Assembly (NCBI GenBank): GCA_000993275.1
Contig: LBVV01000011.1
Location: forward strand, 1 to 32,537
Direction: 5' to 3'
From: a candidate division CPR2 bacterium GW2011_GWC2_39_10
GTDB lineage: Bacteria > Patescibacteriota > CPR2
DNA: 32,537 bases
Shown here: piece by piece, positions 17,193 through 25,113 of the stretch
How the letters are laid out: each line of letters opens with the position of its first letter
Position numbering within the stretch: the first letter of the stretch is position 1
The notes under the pieces: generated by a model
Databases searched by the model: none
Seen by the model: the letters and a program-made list of their open reading frames with translations, nothing else
Told to the model about the DNA's origin: nothing
Position numbers and translations under genes: made by a program

Positions 17193-17432
17193 GTGAAAGA
17201 AGGTAATCAGATGCTCGGTTTTAATCTAATACCTTATACGGAAGAACCAGAAGAAACAGTAATAGAGATACTAAACGGCAACGAGGTTGTTGGAACCATA
17301 TCTATTACTAAAAATGGTTTTAGGATCGATGGTGGCTTGATTGAGGGCAAGGAGGCCGAAAGTGGCTTTGCGGATCGAACATACTTTGATAGTAATATGC
17401 GCTTTCTTAGTCACCAGAGTGCGGTTTTATAA
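17193..17432 (+). CDS. Hypothetical protein (79 aa)
   Basis: ORF downstream of duplicated promoter copy 2; upstream aaggag/aaggtg context. Confidence 0.5.
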   Translation: MKEGNQMLGFNLIPYTEEPEETVIEILNGNEVVGTISITKNGFRIDGGLIEGKEAESGFADRTYFDSNMRFLSHQSAVL

Positions 17433-17444
17433 TCCAGAAAGGAC

Positions 17445-17642
17445 ATGCTGTGGAAAAAGTTCGAAAATATGGCAAGAATCGGCGATCCGTTTACAAACGA
17501 AGACCTCCTACCCTATATTGGGGGATTTCTTCAGGCCGGAGATTGGCTGGGGAGAAGGGTACTAATGGGTGAAATCAAAACCGCACGAATTATATGCATC
17601 CGGAAAAGCAGACGGCCACTGGTAAGAAAATACGATAACTGA
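17445..17642 (+). CDS. Hypothetical small protein, possibly frameshifted
   Basis: 65-aa ORF with SD aaagga. Confidence 0.35.
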   Translation: MLWKKFENMARIGDPFTNEDLLPYIGGFLQAGDWLGRRVLMGEIKTARIICIRKSRRPLVRKYDN

Positions 17643-17729
17643 ATTGCATAACGGTCATAAGACCGCTCTTGGGAATAGCCATAATGATGATGCTAAGTAT
17701 CAAAATAATAAAAGGAAGAGGGCGATATC

Positions 17730-18056
17730 TTGTCTACAGACATGAATAAAGATCCGAGATGGCAAGGTCTTGCAAGAGCCTTCATTGACTTTCAAAATGG
17801 GGTTACGCCGCTTATTCAGAAGGCACTGGAAGATCCAAAAGCTGATATTATCGAACTCAATCAAAATGTCCAGAATCTTTCCATAATGCATGAAGATCAG
17901 CCTAAGGGGAAAAATGAGAGTTATGCTCTCGTTATATTTGCTCCAGAAATAGCTGCCGGTGACCTTCAAAGTTACGCGCTGAATTGCAAGATCGGTATAA
18001 AGAACATCAACACTCAAGAAATTGAGGAAAGAAGAATGTTTCCTGTCATTTTCTAA
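17730..18056 (+). CDS. Hypothetical protein (108 aa)
   Basis: ORF with aggaagagggcg SD-like sequence, ends before a terminator. Confidence 0.65.
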   Translation: MSTDMNKDPRWQGLARAFIDFQNGVTPLIQKALEDPKADIIELNQNVQNLSIMHEDQPKGKNESYALVIFAPEIAAGDLQSYALNCKIGIKNINTQEIEERRMFPVIF

Positions 18057-18108
18057 GACTGATGCCGACGAGAGCAAGAAATCCAAACAAATAAGAACTT
18101 ACAATAAC

Positions 18109-18155
18109 GGGTAGACCCGTGCCAAAAGCACATGTCTACCCTTCTTGCTTTTTAT
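18109..18155 (+). terminator. Terminator, cassette 2
   Basis: GGGTAGAC..GTCTACCC, then TTCTTGCTTTTT. Confidence 0.75.
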
Positions 18156-18175
18156 AGGATAACTTTATATAAAAC

Positions 18176-18310
18176 TTAACTCATTTCTCCCCAGATTTCG
18201 CTTGTAATGCCAAATTGTTTTACTTCCTCAGCTAATGAAAATCTTTCGGGTTTTGGTTATATTCGAGAATTTTTATAAATGGACGTTTAATACATACAAA
18301 GTGCGAAATG
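18176..18310 (-). pseudogene. Decayed coding remnant (..IKRPFIKILEYNQNP//ERFSLAEEVKQFGITSEIWGEMS*)
   Basis: Two antisense frames join with one apparent frameshift; ending resembles the remnant at 16939-16995. Confidence 0.4.
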
Positions 18311-18320
18311 TGAGATAATC

Positions 18321-18770
18321 TTACGAATTATGCTTTATAATTTTTCGCATCACTCTTTTGTCTTTTCGGTTATTAACTTTCCACTCCGTCTCACAGCTTT
18401 TACAATAAAATACTTGGTTATTCATTTGTTCGCCAAAAAATTTGCATTTTGGACAGGAAGATCGTTTACTAATCCATTCTCTGTAAGTGGACAGACATTC
18501 TTCAATATGCTCCTCATCAATTAAAAGGGTATATTTTTTTGAATCATTTTTAACTTCATTCCAAGCGTCTTCCTCCATTTTTAGAAGCTCAAGATCATAT
18601 TTGTAAGTTTTGTGTCCGAGTTTGGCGTGGGCAATTTCGTGAAGCAGCGCCATATTGCCCCTTACTTTTCCTAAATCTTTAGGCACATAAGTAATAATCC
18701 CTGAAGCAGAATTATAGGCAAATCTTTTTCCCGGAACACATTTGTATTTCTCTAACAGCTGTTTATGCAT
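18321..18770 (-). CDS. ImmA/IrrE-like zinc metallopeptidase with C-terminal zinc ribbon
   Basis: ALLHEIAHAKLGH (HExxH) and CPKCKFF..YCKSCETEW. Likely start MHKQLLEK at 18770 rather than TTG 18839. Confidence 0.7.
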   Translation of the reverse strand: MHKQLLEKYKCVPGKRFAYNSASGIITYVPKDLGKVRGNMALLHEIAHAKLGHKTYKYDLELLKMEEDAWNEVKNDSKKYTLLIDEEHIEECLSTYREWISKRSSCPKCKFFGEQMNNQVFYCKSCETEWKVNNRKDKRVMRKIIKHNS

Positions 18771-18845
18771 GATGTCTAATATTAGAAAAAAAACAAAAAT
18801 AGTCAATAAGATGATCTGATTATTTGTAGAAAATACCAAGAAAAA

Positions 18846-19661
18846 TTAAACTTCTATTAAGTCTAAATACTTTTGGGCTGAAATTAAATTTTTATGCCCG
18901 CAAATTTTTGCCAGTTCATAAATTGGCATTCCATTTTTTAGCATATCAACACAAAAAGTATGTCTAAGATCAAAAAGGGAGGCTTTTTTAATGCCGGCCC
19001 TAATAAAATATCTGTTAATTTGGCGCCTTAAATTTCGAATATTTAAGGGCTTGCCGTTTAAGGATATAAAAAAAATTGAACTGTCTTTTTTGGGCCTAAT
19101 TGCCAAATATTTTAGAAGAGCATGAAGCGCCTCGTCTGTAATTTTAATCTCTCTATCAGGTAAGCTAATTTTTCCGACATTATCCTTAAGTTGAAACTCA
19201 TTAACTTTAAGGTCAATAATTTCGCCCACCTTAATGCCGGAATGTAAGAGTAAATTAATAATAGCCGAAGACCTAATATCTTTTTGGGTAATTTGCTTTA
19301 ATTTCGTTATCTCCCCTTTTGACAAAATGTAAGGCTTTTTATTATCTTTTTTAAGAGATTCTTTGGGGGACATACTGGGTATTATTTCGGAAGACAAAGA
19401 TTTTTTATTCAAAAATAATGCAAAATTATTAATAGCTGATGATTTGGAATCCAAGCTTTGTTGACTATATCCCTCACCCTTTAATTTTTGCATAAAAAGA
19501 TCAAATGATCGATCATTTAAGGTTGAGGTATCTTTATGGAGACCCCAAAAATTGCAAAATTGCCCTATAGAATTAATGTATGATTTTCGGGTTGATGCGG
19601 TTAAATTGGAGGAATTGATAAATTTAACATATTTATTATAAATATTTAACAGTGTATCCAT
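18846..19661 (-). CDS. Tyrosine recombinase / phage-integrase family
   Basis: SAM-like N-terminal domain; LLHSGIKVGEIIDL, LFDLRHTFCVDMLKNG, ICGHKNLISAQKYLDL (candidate nucleophile Tyr). Confidence 0.88.
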   Translation of the reverse strand: MDTLLNIYNKYVKFINSSNLTASTRKSYINSIGQFCNFWGLHKDTSTLNDRSFDLFMQKLKGEGYSQQSLDSKSSAINNFALFLNKKSLSSEIIPSMSPKESLKKDNKKPYILSKGEITKLKQITQKDIRSSAIINLLLHSGIKVGEIIDLKVNEFQLKDNVGKISLPDREIKITDEALHALLKYLAIRPKKDSSIFFISLNGKPLNIRNLRRQINRYFIRAGIKKASLFDLRHTFCVDMLKNGMPIYELAKICGHKNLISAQKYLDLIEV

Positions 19662-19727
19662 TGCTAGATATTATAATGGAAACTTTCTAACTGTCAAAAT
19701 AAAAAATACCCTATAAATACAATATGA

Positions 19728-19756
19728 TTGACAAATTGGGGTTTTTAAAGTAAACT
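19728..19756 (+). promoter_or_regulatory. Sigma70-type promoter before the hairpin/leader
   Basis: TTGACA (19728-19733), 17 nt, TAAACT (19751-19756). Confidence 0.6.
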
Positions 19757-19770
19757 GTAGGCAGTACATT

Positions 19771-19861
19771 ATAGTTTGTTTAAACAAGAATGTTAGCTAA
19801 CTGTGCAAATGGAATAAGCCCCTTTGTCTGGTGATCTAGCATTCCTATTTAAACAAATTAT
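19771..19861 (+). ncRNA. Candidate structured RNA/leader or recombination site: 26-bp imperfect stem
   Basis: ATAGTTTGTTTAAACAAGAATGTTAG (19771-19796) vs reverse complement of 19836-19861: 22/26 identical. Confidence 0.5.
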
Positions 19862-19948
19862 CCATATAAAATTAAAATTGATGATAATAGCCATTGAATT
19901 AAGAAGGCATATAGTGTATTTATATTCAATAAAAGGAGATAATTTACG

Positions 19949-20473
19949 ATGACTCCAACGTTAAGAAACATTTTGGTACCGGTACTAATTATTATTGCCT
20001 TTGTGGGCATAGCATTAGGTATCGCGAATTACCGCAAACAGGCCACTCAAAATAAGGAAAATGAAGAGGTAACGCAAATGGCGCCGGAAATTAACTTAAC
20101 TTCTCCTCAGGATCAAGAAAAAATTTCCGGAAGCGATGTAACGGTTAAGGGCACCACTGATCCTGAAAATAAAATAACCATTAATTCTAACGATGTAATG
20201 GTTGGCAATGACGGATTTTTTGAAACTACAGTGCCGCTAGACAACCCTGAAAATAGGGTAATTGTTGAAGCCACGGATAAAAACGGCAATAAGACTTCCG
20301 TTGAAAGAATAGTAATAAAAGAAGGGGCAACTATTGTTACAACGGAAAACGGAGAATTAAGCCAAGCAGGACCGGAAACTACAATTATTTTCGCTTCCGG
20401 CGCAATATTTGTGGCTTATCTTGCGAGACGGTTTACCTTTAGAAACATTGCAACAAGTCTAAAAAAATACTAA
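19949..20473 (+). CDS. Membrane-anchored protein with Ig-like domain
   Basis: N-terminal TM; INLTSPQDQEKISGSDVTVKGTTDPENKITINSNDVMV..VIVEATDKNGNKTSVERIV; second hydrophobic segment near the C-terminus. Confidence 0.7.
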   Translation: MTPTLRNILVPVLIIIAFVGIALGIANYRKQATQNKENEEVTQMAPEINLTSPQDQEKISGSDVTVKGTTDPENKITINSNDVMVGNDGFFETTVPLDNPENRVIVEATDKNGNKTSVERIVIKEGATIVTTENGELSQAGPETTIIFASGAIFVAYLARRFTFRNIATSLKKY

Positions 20474-20476
20474 AAT

Positions 20477-20501
20477 AAGAGCCGTTAATAAGACGGCTTT
20501 T
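20477..20501 (+). terminator. Rho-independent terminator abutting the next start codon
   Basis: AGCCGTtaataagACGGCTTTT, then ATG at 20502. Confidence 0.7.
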
Positions 20502-21230
20502 ATGATATCTAAATTCGAAATAGGAACATCCGGCTGGGTATATAAGCATTGGAGAGGAATTTTTTATCCCGAAGTTTTAAGTCAATCCAATTGGCTAGGT
20601 TTTTTTTCTCAGCACTTTGATACGGTAGAAATAAATTCCAGTTTCTATCGTCAACCGACAGAGCAAACGGTCAAAAAATGGTCAAACCAAGTTGTAAACA
20701 GCGATTTCTGCTTTGCAGTAAAAATAAATAAATATATCACTCATTTAAAGAAGCTTGATGTGACCAAGGATGAGCTTTTAAGTCATCTGGCGCCTTATTA
20801 TTATTTTGGAAATAATTTGGGGCCAATTTTAATTCAACTGCCGCCCTTTTTAGAAGCAAATTCCGAAACAATAATTAGATTTTTGTCGTTGCTTCCTTCC
20901 GGATATAAATTCGCTATTGAACCCAGGCACGAGAGTTGGTTCTCACCGGACATGATTAGTAAATTATCGAGATATAATGTGGCACTGGTTTTGGCAGATT
21001 CTGCAAAATATCCGGTAAAAATTGAAAAAACTGCTGATTTTGGATATGTAAGATTTCACGGTTCAAAGTTCGGAGAGTCCTTGTACAGCGAGGAAGAACT
21101 TATAAAATGGGCTATAAAATTAAGGAAAATGGCCAAAGACTTAAAGAAAGTTTATATTTATTTTAATAATGATTTTGCTGGGAATGCCATAAGAAATGCG
21201 ATAGAATTAAGGCAGATATTAAGAAAGTGA
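20502..21230 (+). CDS. DUF72 (YecE-like) protein
   Basis: EIGTSGWVYKHWRGIFYP..FDTVEINSSFYRQPTEQTVKKW..VRFHGSK..YIYFNNDFAGNAIRNA. Confidence 0.92.
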   Translation: MISKFEIGTSGWVYKHWRGIFYPEVLSQSNWLGFFSQHFDTVEINSSFYRQPTEQTVKKWSNQVVNSDFCFAVKINKYITHLKKLDVTKDELLSHLAPYYYFGNNLGPILIQLPPFLEANSETIIRFLSLLPSGYKFAIEPRHESWFSPDMISKLSRYNVALVLADSAKYPVKIEKTADFGYVRFHGSKFGESLYSEEELIKWAIKLRKMAKDLKKVYIYFNNDFAGNAIRNAIELRQILRK

Positions 21231-21233
21231 CCA

Positions 21234-21716
21234 ATGGGCTTAGAGGAATACCAAAAAAAAAGGAATTTTGATAAAACAAGCGAGCCATTTTTGGGGGACA
21301 GTGAGACGGGTGAGAATGCTTTTGTTATCCAAGAGCACAATGCTTCGAGTCATCATTTCGATTTTAGATTGGCAATGAAGGAAGACTTTTTGGATAGCGA
21401 CAAACCCAAAGGGGCGATAGTTTTAAAGAGCTGGGCTATCCCTAAAACGGTTCCGGTTGTTCCCGGAGAAAAAAGGCTAGCGGTTATGACCGAAGATCAT
21501 CCGGTGCAATACTTAAATTTTGAAGGAGAAATTCCAAAAGGAGAATATGGCGCGGGCAGCGTAAAAATTTGGGACAAAGGTGATTATCAGGTTCTTTCTC
21601 AGTCAAAAAATAGCTTTAAAATCCACTTAAACGGCAAAAAAATTAATGGTAATTATGCATTGGTTAATGCAAAGTTTACAAAAGAAAACCAGTGGCTTAT
21701 ATTTAAAGTTGATTAG
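21234..21716 (+). CDS. Standalone LigD 3'-phosphoesterase-domain protein
   Basis: FVIQEHNASSHHFDFRLAM..LKSWAIPKTVPVVPGEKRLAVMTEDHPVQYLNFEGEIPKGEYGAGSVKIWDKG. Confidence 0.92.
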   Translation: MGLEEYQKKRNFDKTSEPFLGDSETGENAFVIQEHNASSHHFDFRLAMKEDFLDSDKPKGAIVLKSWAIPKTVPVVPGEKRLAVMTEDHPVQYLNFEGEIPKGEYGAGSVKIWDKGDYQVLSQSKNSFKIHLNGKKINGNYALVNAKFTKENQWLIFKVD

Positions 21717-21819
21717 AGGGCTAAAAAACTATTTTTTAATTTTGTAAAAGCATTTACAAAACCTTTATTTTATGCTAAATTCTAATGGTCAAAAATTCTT
21801 TGAAGGAGGTTCTTAATTT

Positions 21820-22941
21820 ATGCCAAAAACTGATAATGAACTGACAATGGCAGATCTGCTTGCAGAAAATAATGTTAAAACAAAGCAGGCGGGTGATATT
21901 ATTGAAGGTCAGATTATATCCAAAACCAGAAAAGAGGTTTGGATAGATTTGGGCGGCAGCGGAACCGGAGTTATTGCCGGACGCGAGCTGCACGAAAACT
22001 TCTCGATAGTTTCCGAACTTAAAGTAGGAGACTTTATTACTGTTTCTATTATAGAGGCAGAGATGGATGACGAGGGTTATGCCCTATTGTCGCTTAGAAA
22101 AGCGGCCAAAGATCGAATTTGGGACCGTCTTGAGGGTAAGAAAGCTAAGGAAGAGAAATTGATGGTTAAAGCTTTTGATGCCAACAAGGGCGGACTTTTA
22201 ATTGAAATTGAGGGAGTTCGAGGATTTTTGCCGGTTTCTCAATTAGCACCCGAACATTACCCCAGAGTATCCGGCGGCGATAAAGACGAAATTCTAATTA
22301 AATTAAATTCTTTGGTGGGAAGACCATTGGAAGTTGTTGTTTTGGATGTCGACAAAAAAGAAGGCAAGCTAATATTTTCCGAAAAGTCAGCCTTAAAAGA
22401 TATGACGCGAAATATTCTTTCTAAATTTGATGTTGGACAAATTGTTAAGGGAAAAATTACCGGAGTAGTAGATTTTGGCATTTTTATGAATGTTGCCGGA
22501 GTTGAGGGGCTGGTACATATTTCCGAAATTTCATGGGATAGAGTTGACGACGTTAGAAGTCATGTCAAAGTTGGCCAGGAAATTGAAGCAAAAATTATCG
22601 GCATAGAAAAAGATAAAATCTCTTTAAGTTTAAAACAGCTAACCGAAGATCCGTGGAGAAAAGCAATAGAAGGATTTAAACTAAGCGATTCTGTTGACGG
22701 AAAAGTTACCAGAATTACGCCCTTTGGCGCATTTGTTGCCATTCATGACGATATCGAGGCGTTAGTTCATATAACCGAACTTTCGGACGATGCCATAAAT
22801 TCTCCTAATGACGTGGTGAAAGTCGGTCAGTCTTATAAGTTTAAAATTATATCAATTGAACCTGAAAACAGAAAGCTTGCATTAAGCCTTAAAGCTGCAA
22901 CAGTAGAGAAAAAGGCTAAAAAAACAAACAAGGACAAGTAA
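21820..22941 (+). CDS. rpsA: 30S ribosomal protein S1 (four S1 repeats)
   Basis: Repeated S1 motifs: GIFMNVAGVEGLVHISEISWDRVDD, GAFVAIHDDIEALVHITELSDD; SD gaaggagg. Confidence 0.9.
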   Translation: MPKTDNELTMADLLAENNVKTKQAGDIIEGQIISKTRKEVWIDLGGSGTGVIAGRELHENFSIVSELKVGDFITVSIIEAEMDDEGYALLSLRKAAKDRIWDRLEGKKAKEEKLMVKAFDANKGGLLIEIEGVRGFLPVSQLAPEHYPRVSGGDKDEILIKLNSLVGRPLEVVVLDVDKKEGKLIFSEKSALKDMTRNILSKFDVGQIVKGKITGVVDFGIFMNVAGVEGLVHISEISWDRVDDVRSHVKVGQEIEAKIIGIEKDKISLSLKQLTEDPWRKAIEGFKLSDSVDGKVTRITPFGAFVAIHDDIEALVHITELSDDAINSPNDVVKVGQSYKFKIISIEPENRKLALSLKAATVEKKAKKTNKDK

Positions 22942-22943
22942 TG

Positions 22944-23004
22944 GGACGCTCATAGCCTGTTAATTTATATCGAAGTAAGAAGCGTCCTTTGAGGCGCTTT
23001 TTAT
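22944..23004 (+). promoter_or_regulatory. Candidate attenuator upstream of infB
   Basis: GGACGCT (22944-22950) can pair with AGCGTCC (22981-22987). Alternative terminator hairpin AAGCGTCC..GGCGCTT + TTTTT shares the AGCGTCC segment. Confidence 0.5.
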
Positions 23005-23023
23005 CTTTTAAAGGAGCTAAAAA

Positions 23024-24790
23024 ATGGCCGAAACAATGAATAGTAAAATCGAAATACCGGAAGTAGTTACCGTTGGCGAATTGGCGGCTAAATTGGGGCT
23101 ACCCATTTCCAAGGTCATCTCGGAACTCATGAAGAACGGCATTATGGCCACTATTAATGAAAATGTTGATTTTGAGACGGCTCAGATTATCGGCGAATAT
23201 TTGGGATTTAGTGTTGAGCTTGAAAAGAAACGGGTGGTAAGTGAAGTTGCCGCTACAAAAAAAGTTGATTCAAAAAAAATGATTTCTCGTCCTCCTATTG
23301 TTGCCGTAATGGGGCACGTTGATCATGGCAAAACAACTCTTTTGGATGCTATTAGGAGCAGCAAGGTTGCCCTAAAGGAAGCCGGTGGTATAACCCAGCA
23401 TATCGGCGCATATCAAGTGGAAAAAAACGGCAAAATTATTACCTTCTTAGATACTCCGGGTCACGAAGCTTTTGAAAGCATGAGGGCTAGGGGAGCAGAA
23501 GCTACTGATATTGCCATTATTGTTGTTGCCGCAAATGACGGGATAAAGCCTCAAACCAGGGAGGCTATTAACCATGCCAAAAAAGCCAATGTGCCAATGA
23601 TTATTGCTATTAACAAAATTGATCTTGCCGAAGCTAATATTGACAAAACCAAACAGCAACTATCGGAAATTGGTTTAGTGTCCGAAGATTGGGGCGGTGA
23701 TACAATTGTTATCCCCGTCTCTGCCAAAACTAGCAAGGGTTTAGAGGAATTATTGGAAATGGTTCTTTTGGTGGCCGATATGAAGGCCTACAAGGCCGAT
23801 CCGACCGAACTTGCTACGGGACTCGTTATAGAATCACATATGGCTCTCGGTAAGGGTCCTGTGGCGACCATTCTTGTTAAAAATGGCACTCTTAATATAG
23901 GAGACGTCATCCAGGCGGGATCTACTTACGGAAAAATAAAAATGATGGAAGATTATAAAGGAAAAAAAATTAAGATTGCCGGTCCTTCCATGCCGGTGAG
24001 AATTAGCGGTCTGAAGAATTTGCCGGCGGTTGCCGATATCGTTCAGGTATTTGAGAATGAAAAAACAGCCAAAGATCAGGCGGTAATATTCCAGAGACAG
24101 CAAGGCTCTAAAAAAATTGGTGATTTGAAAAAACTTACCCTGGCTGACTTAACGGCGTCATACGAAGCCACTAATATGAAAGAATTAAATATAATATTAA
24201 AATCGGATGTTCAGGGATCGCTCGATGCCATTAAGGAGTCTTTGGATAAGTTAAAAACTCCGGCGGTGCAGGTAAAAATAATTGCTGAAGGTGTGGGTCC
24301 TGTTAGCGAATCGGATGTAATGATGGCATCTTCTTCTAAAGCTTTAATTATAGGGTTTAACGTTTCCGTGGGGGCAGCGATTAATCAGCTGGCCCAAAGA
24401 GAAAAAGTCAAAATTTTGACGTATAAAGTCATATATGAACTTTTAGACGTCCTTAAGGATGCTCTAGAGGCCATGTTGCCGGTAATTATTAACGAAGTTA
24501 CGGTTGGAAAACTTGAAATTCTTAAAATATTCAGGACTATAAAAGGCCACGTTATTAGCGGCGGAAAAGTGGTTTCAGGAAAAATAGAGAAGAATGCGGA
24601 GGCTAAAATAATTCGGGGTGACGAAGAAATCGGAAGAGGAAAAATTGAATCCGTAAAAAGAGAAAAAGATGAGGTAAAAGAATGCTTAATTGGTATGGAA
24701 TGCGGGCTTGGCATTGAAACTGCCGTTAAAGTAGAAGAAAAAGATATTATTGAAGTCTATATAATTGAAGAGATAAAACAGCAGCTATGA
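23024..24790 (+). CDS. infB: Translation initiation factor IF-2 (short form)
   Basis: PPIVAVMGHVDHGKTTLLDAIR, DTPGHEAFESMRARGA, INKIDL; C-terminal IF-2 domains. Confidence 0.97.
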   Translation: MAETMNSKIEIPEVVTVGELAAKLGLPISKVISELMKNGIMATINENVDFETAQIIGEYLGFSVELEKKRVVSEVAATKKVDSKKMISRPPIVAVMGHVDHGKTTLLDAIRSSKVALKEAGGITQHIGAYQVEKNGKIITFLDTPGHEAFESMRARGAEATDIAIIVVAANDGIKPQTREAINHAKKANVPMIIAINKIDLAEANIDKTKQQLSEIGLVSEDWGGDTIVIPVSAKTSKGLEELLEMVLLVADMKAYKADPTELATGLVIESHMALGKGPVATILVKNGTLNIGDVIQAGSTYGKIKMMEDYKGKKIKIAGPSMPVRISGLKNLPAVADIVQVFENEKTAKDQAVIFQRQQGSKKIGDLKKLTLADLTASYEATNMKELNIILKSDVQGSLDAIKESLDKLKTPAVQVKIIAEGVGPVSESDVMMASSSKALIIGFNVSVGAAINQLAQREKVKILTYKVIYELLDVLKDALEAMLPVIINEVTVGKLEILKIFRTIKGHVISGGKVVSGKIEKNAEAKIIRGDEEIGRGKIESVKREKDEVKECLIGMECGLGIETAVKVEEKDIIEVYIIEEIKQQL

Positions 24791-25113
24791 GTGATAGGCA
24801 AGAAAAAGTAAGAACTCTTATTAAGGAAGAAGTTGCAAAAGAATTATTACGTTTAGACCTACCATCCTTGGTTACTGTTAAGGATGTCTTTTTGACCGGG
24901 GATTTTAAAAAAGCCGAGGTTTGGGTAAGTATTTTAAACGGTGACGAAACGCAAGTTCTTGAAAGCTTAAATAAACACATTGTCGAAATTCAGCGCGTCT
25001 TAAATTCTAAAATAGTGATGAAATTTGTTCCAAAAATTGTCTTTAAAATTGATCATTCCCGAGACTATGCGGAAAAAATAGATAATATTTTTAAATCTAT
25101 AGAAGATGAATAA
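24787..25113 (+). CDS. rbfA: Ribosome-binding factor A
   Basis: Follows and overlaps infB; VRTLIKEEVAKELLRL..VTVKDVFLTGDFKKAEVWVSIL. Confidence 0.9.
   Translation: MSDRQEKVRTLIKEEVAKELLRLDLPSLVTVKDVFLTGDFKKAEVWVSILNGDETQVLESLNKHIVEIQRVLNSKIVMKFVPKIVFKIDHSRDYAEKIDNIFKSIEDE

Noticed and set aside
17700-18086. Minus-strand ORF 17700-18086 (128 aa)
   Set aside because: Antisense to 17730-18056, which has an SD-like sequence, natural composition and a following terminator.
19771-19861. Integron attC site
   Set aside because: GTTAGC-like core is present, but no IntI-type integrase, no cassette array and arms do not match attC layout well; kept only as a hairpin of unknown role.
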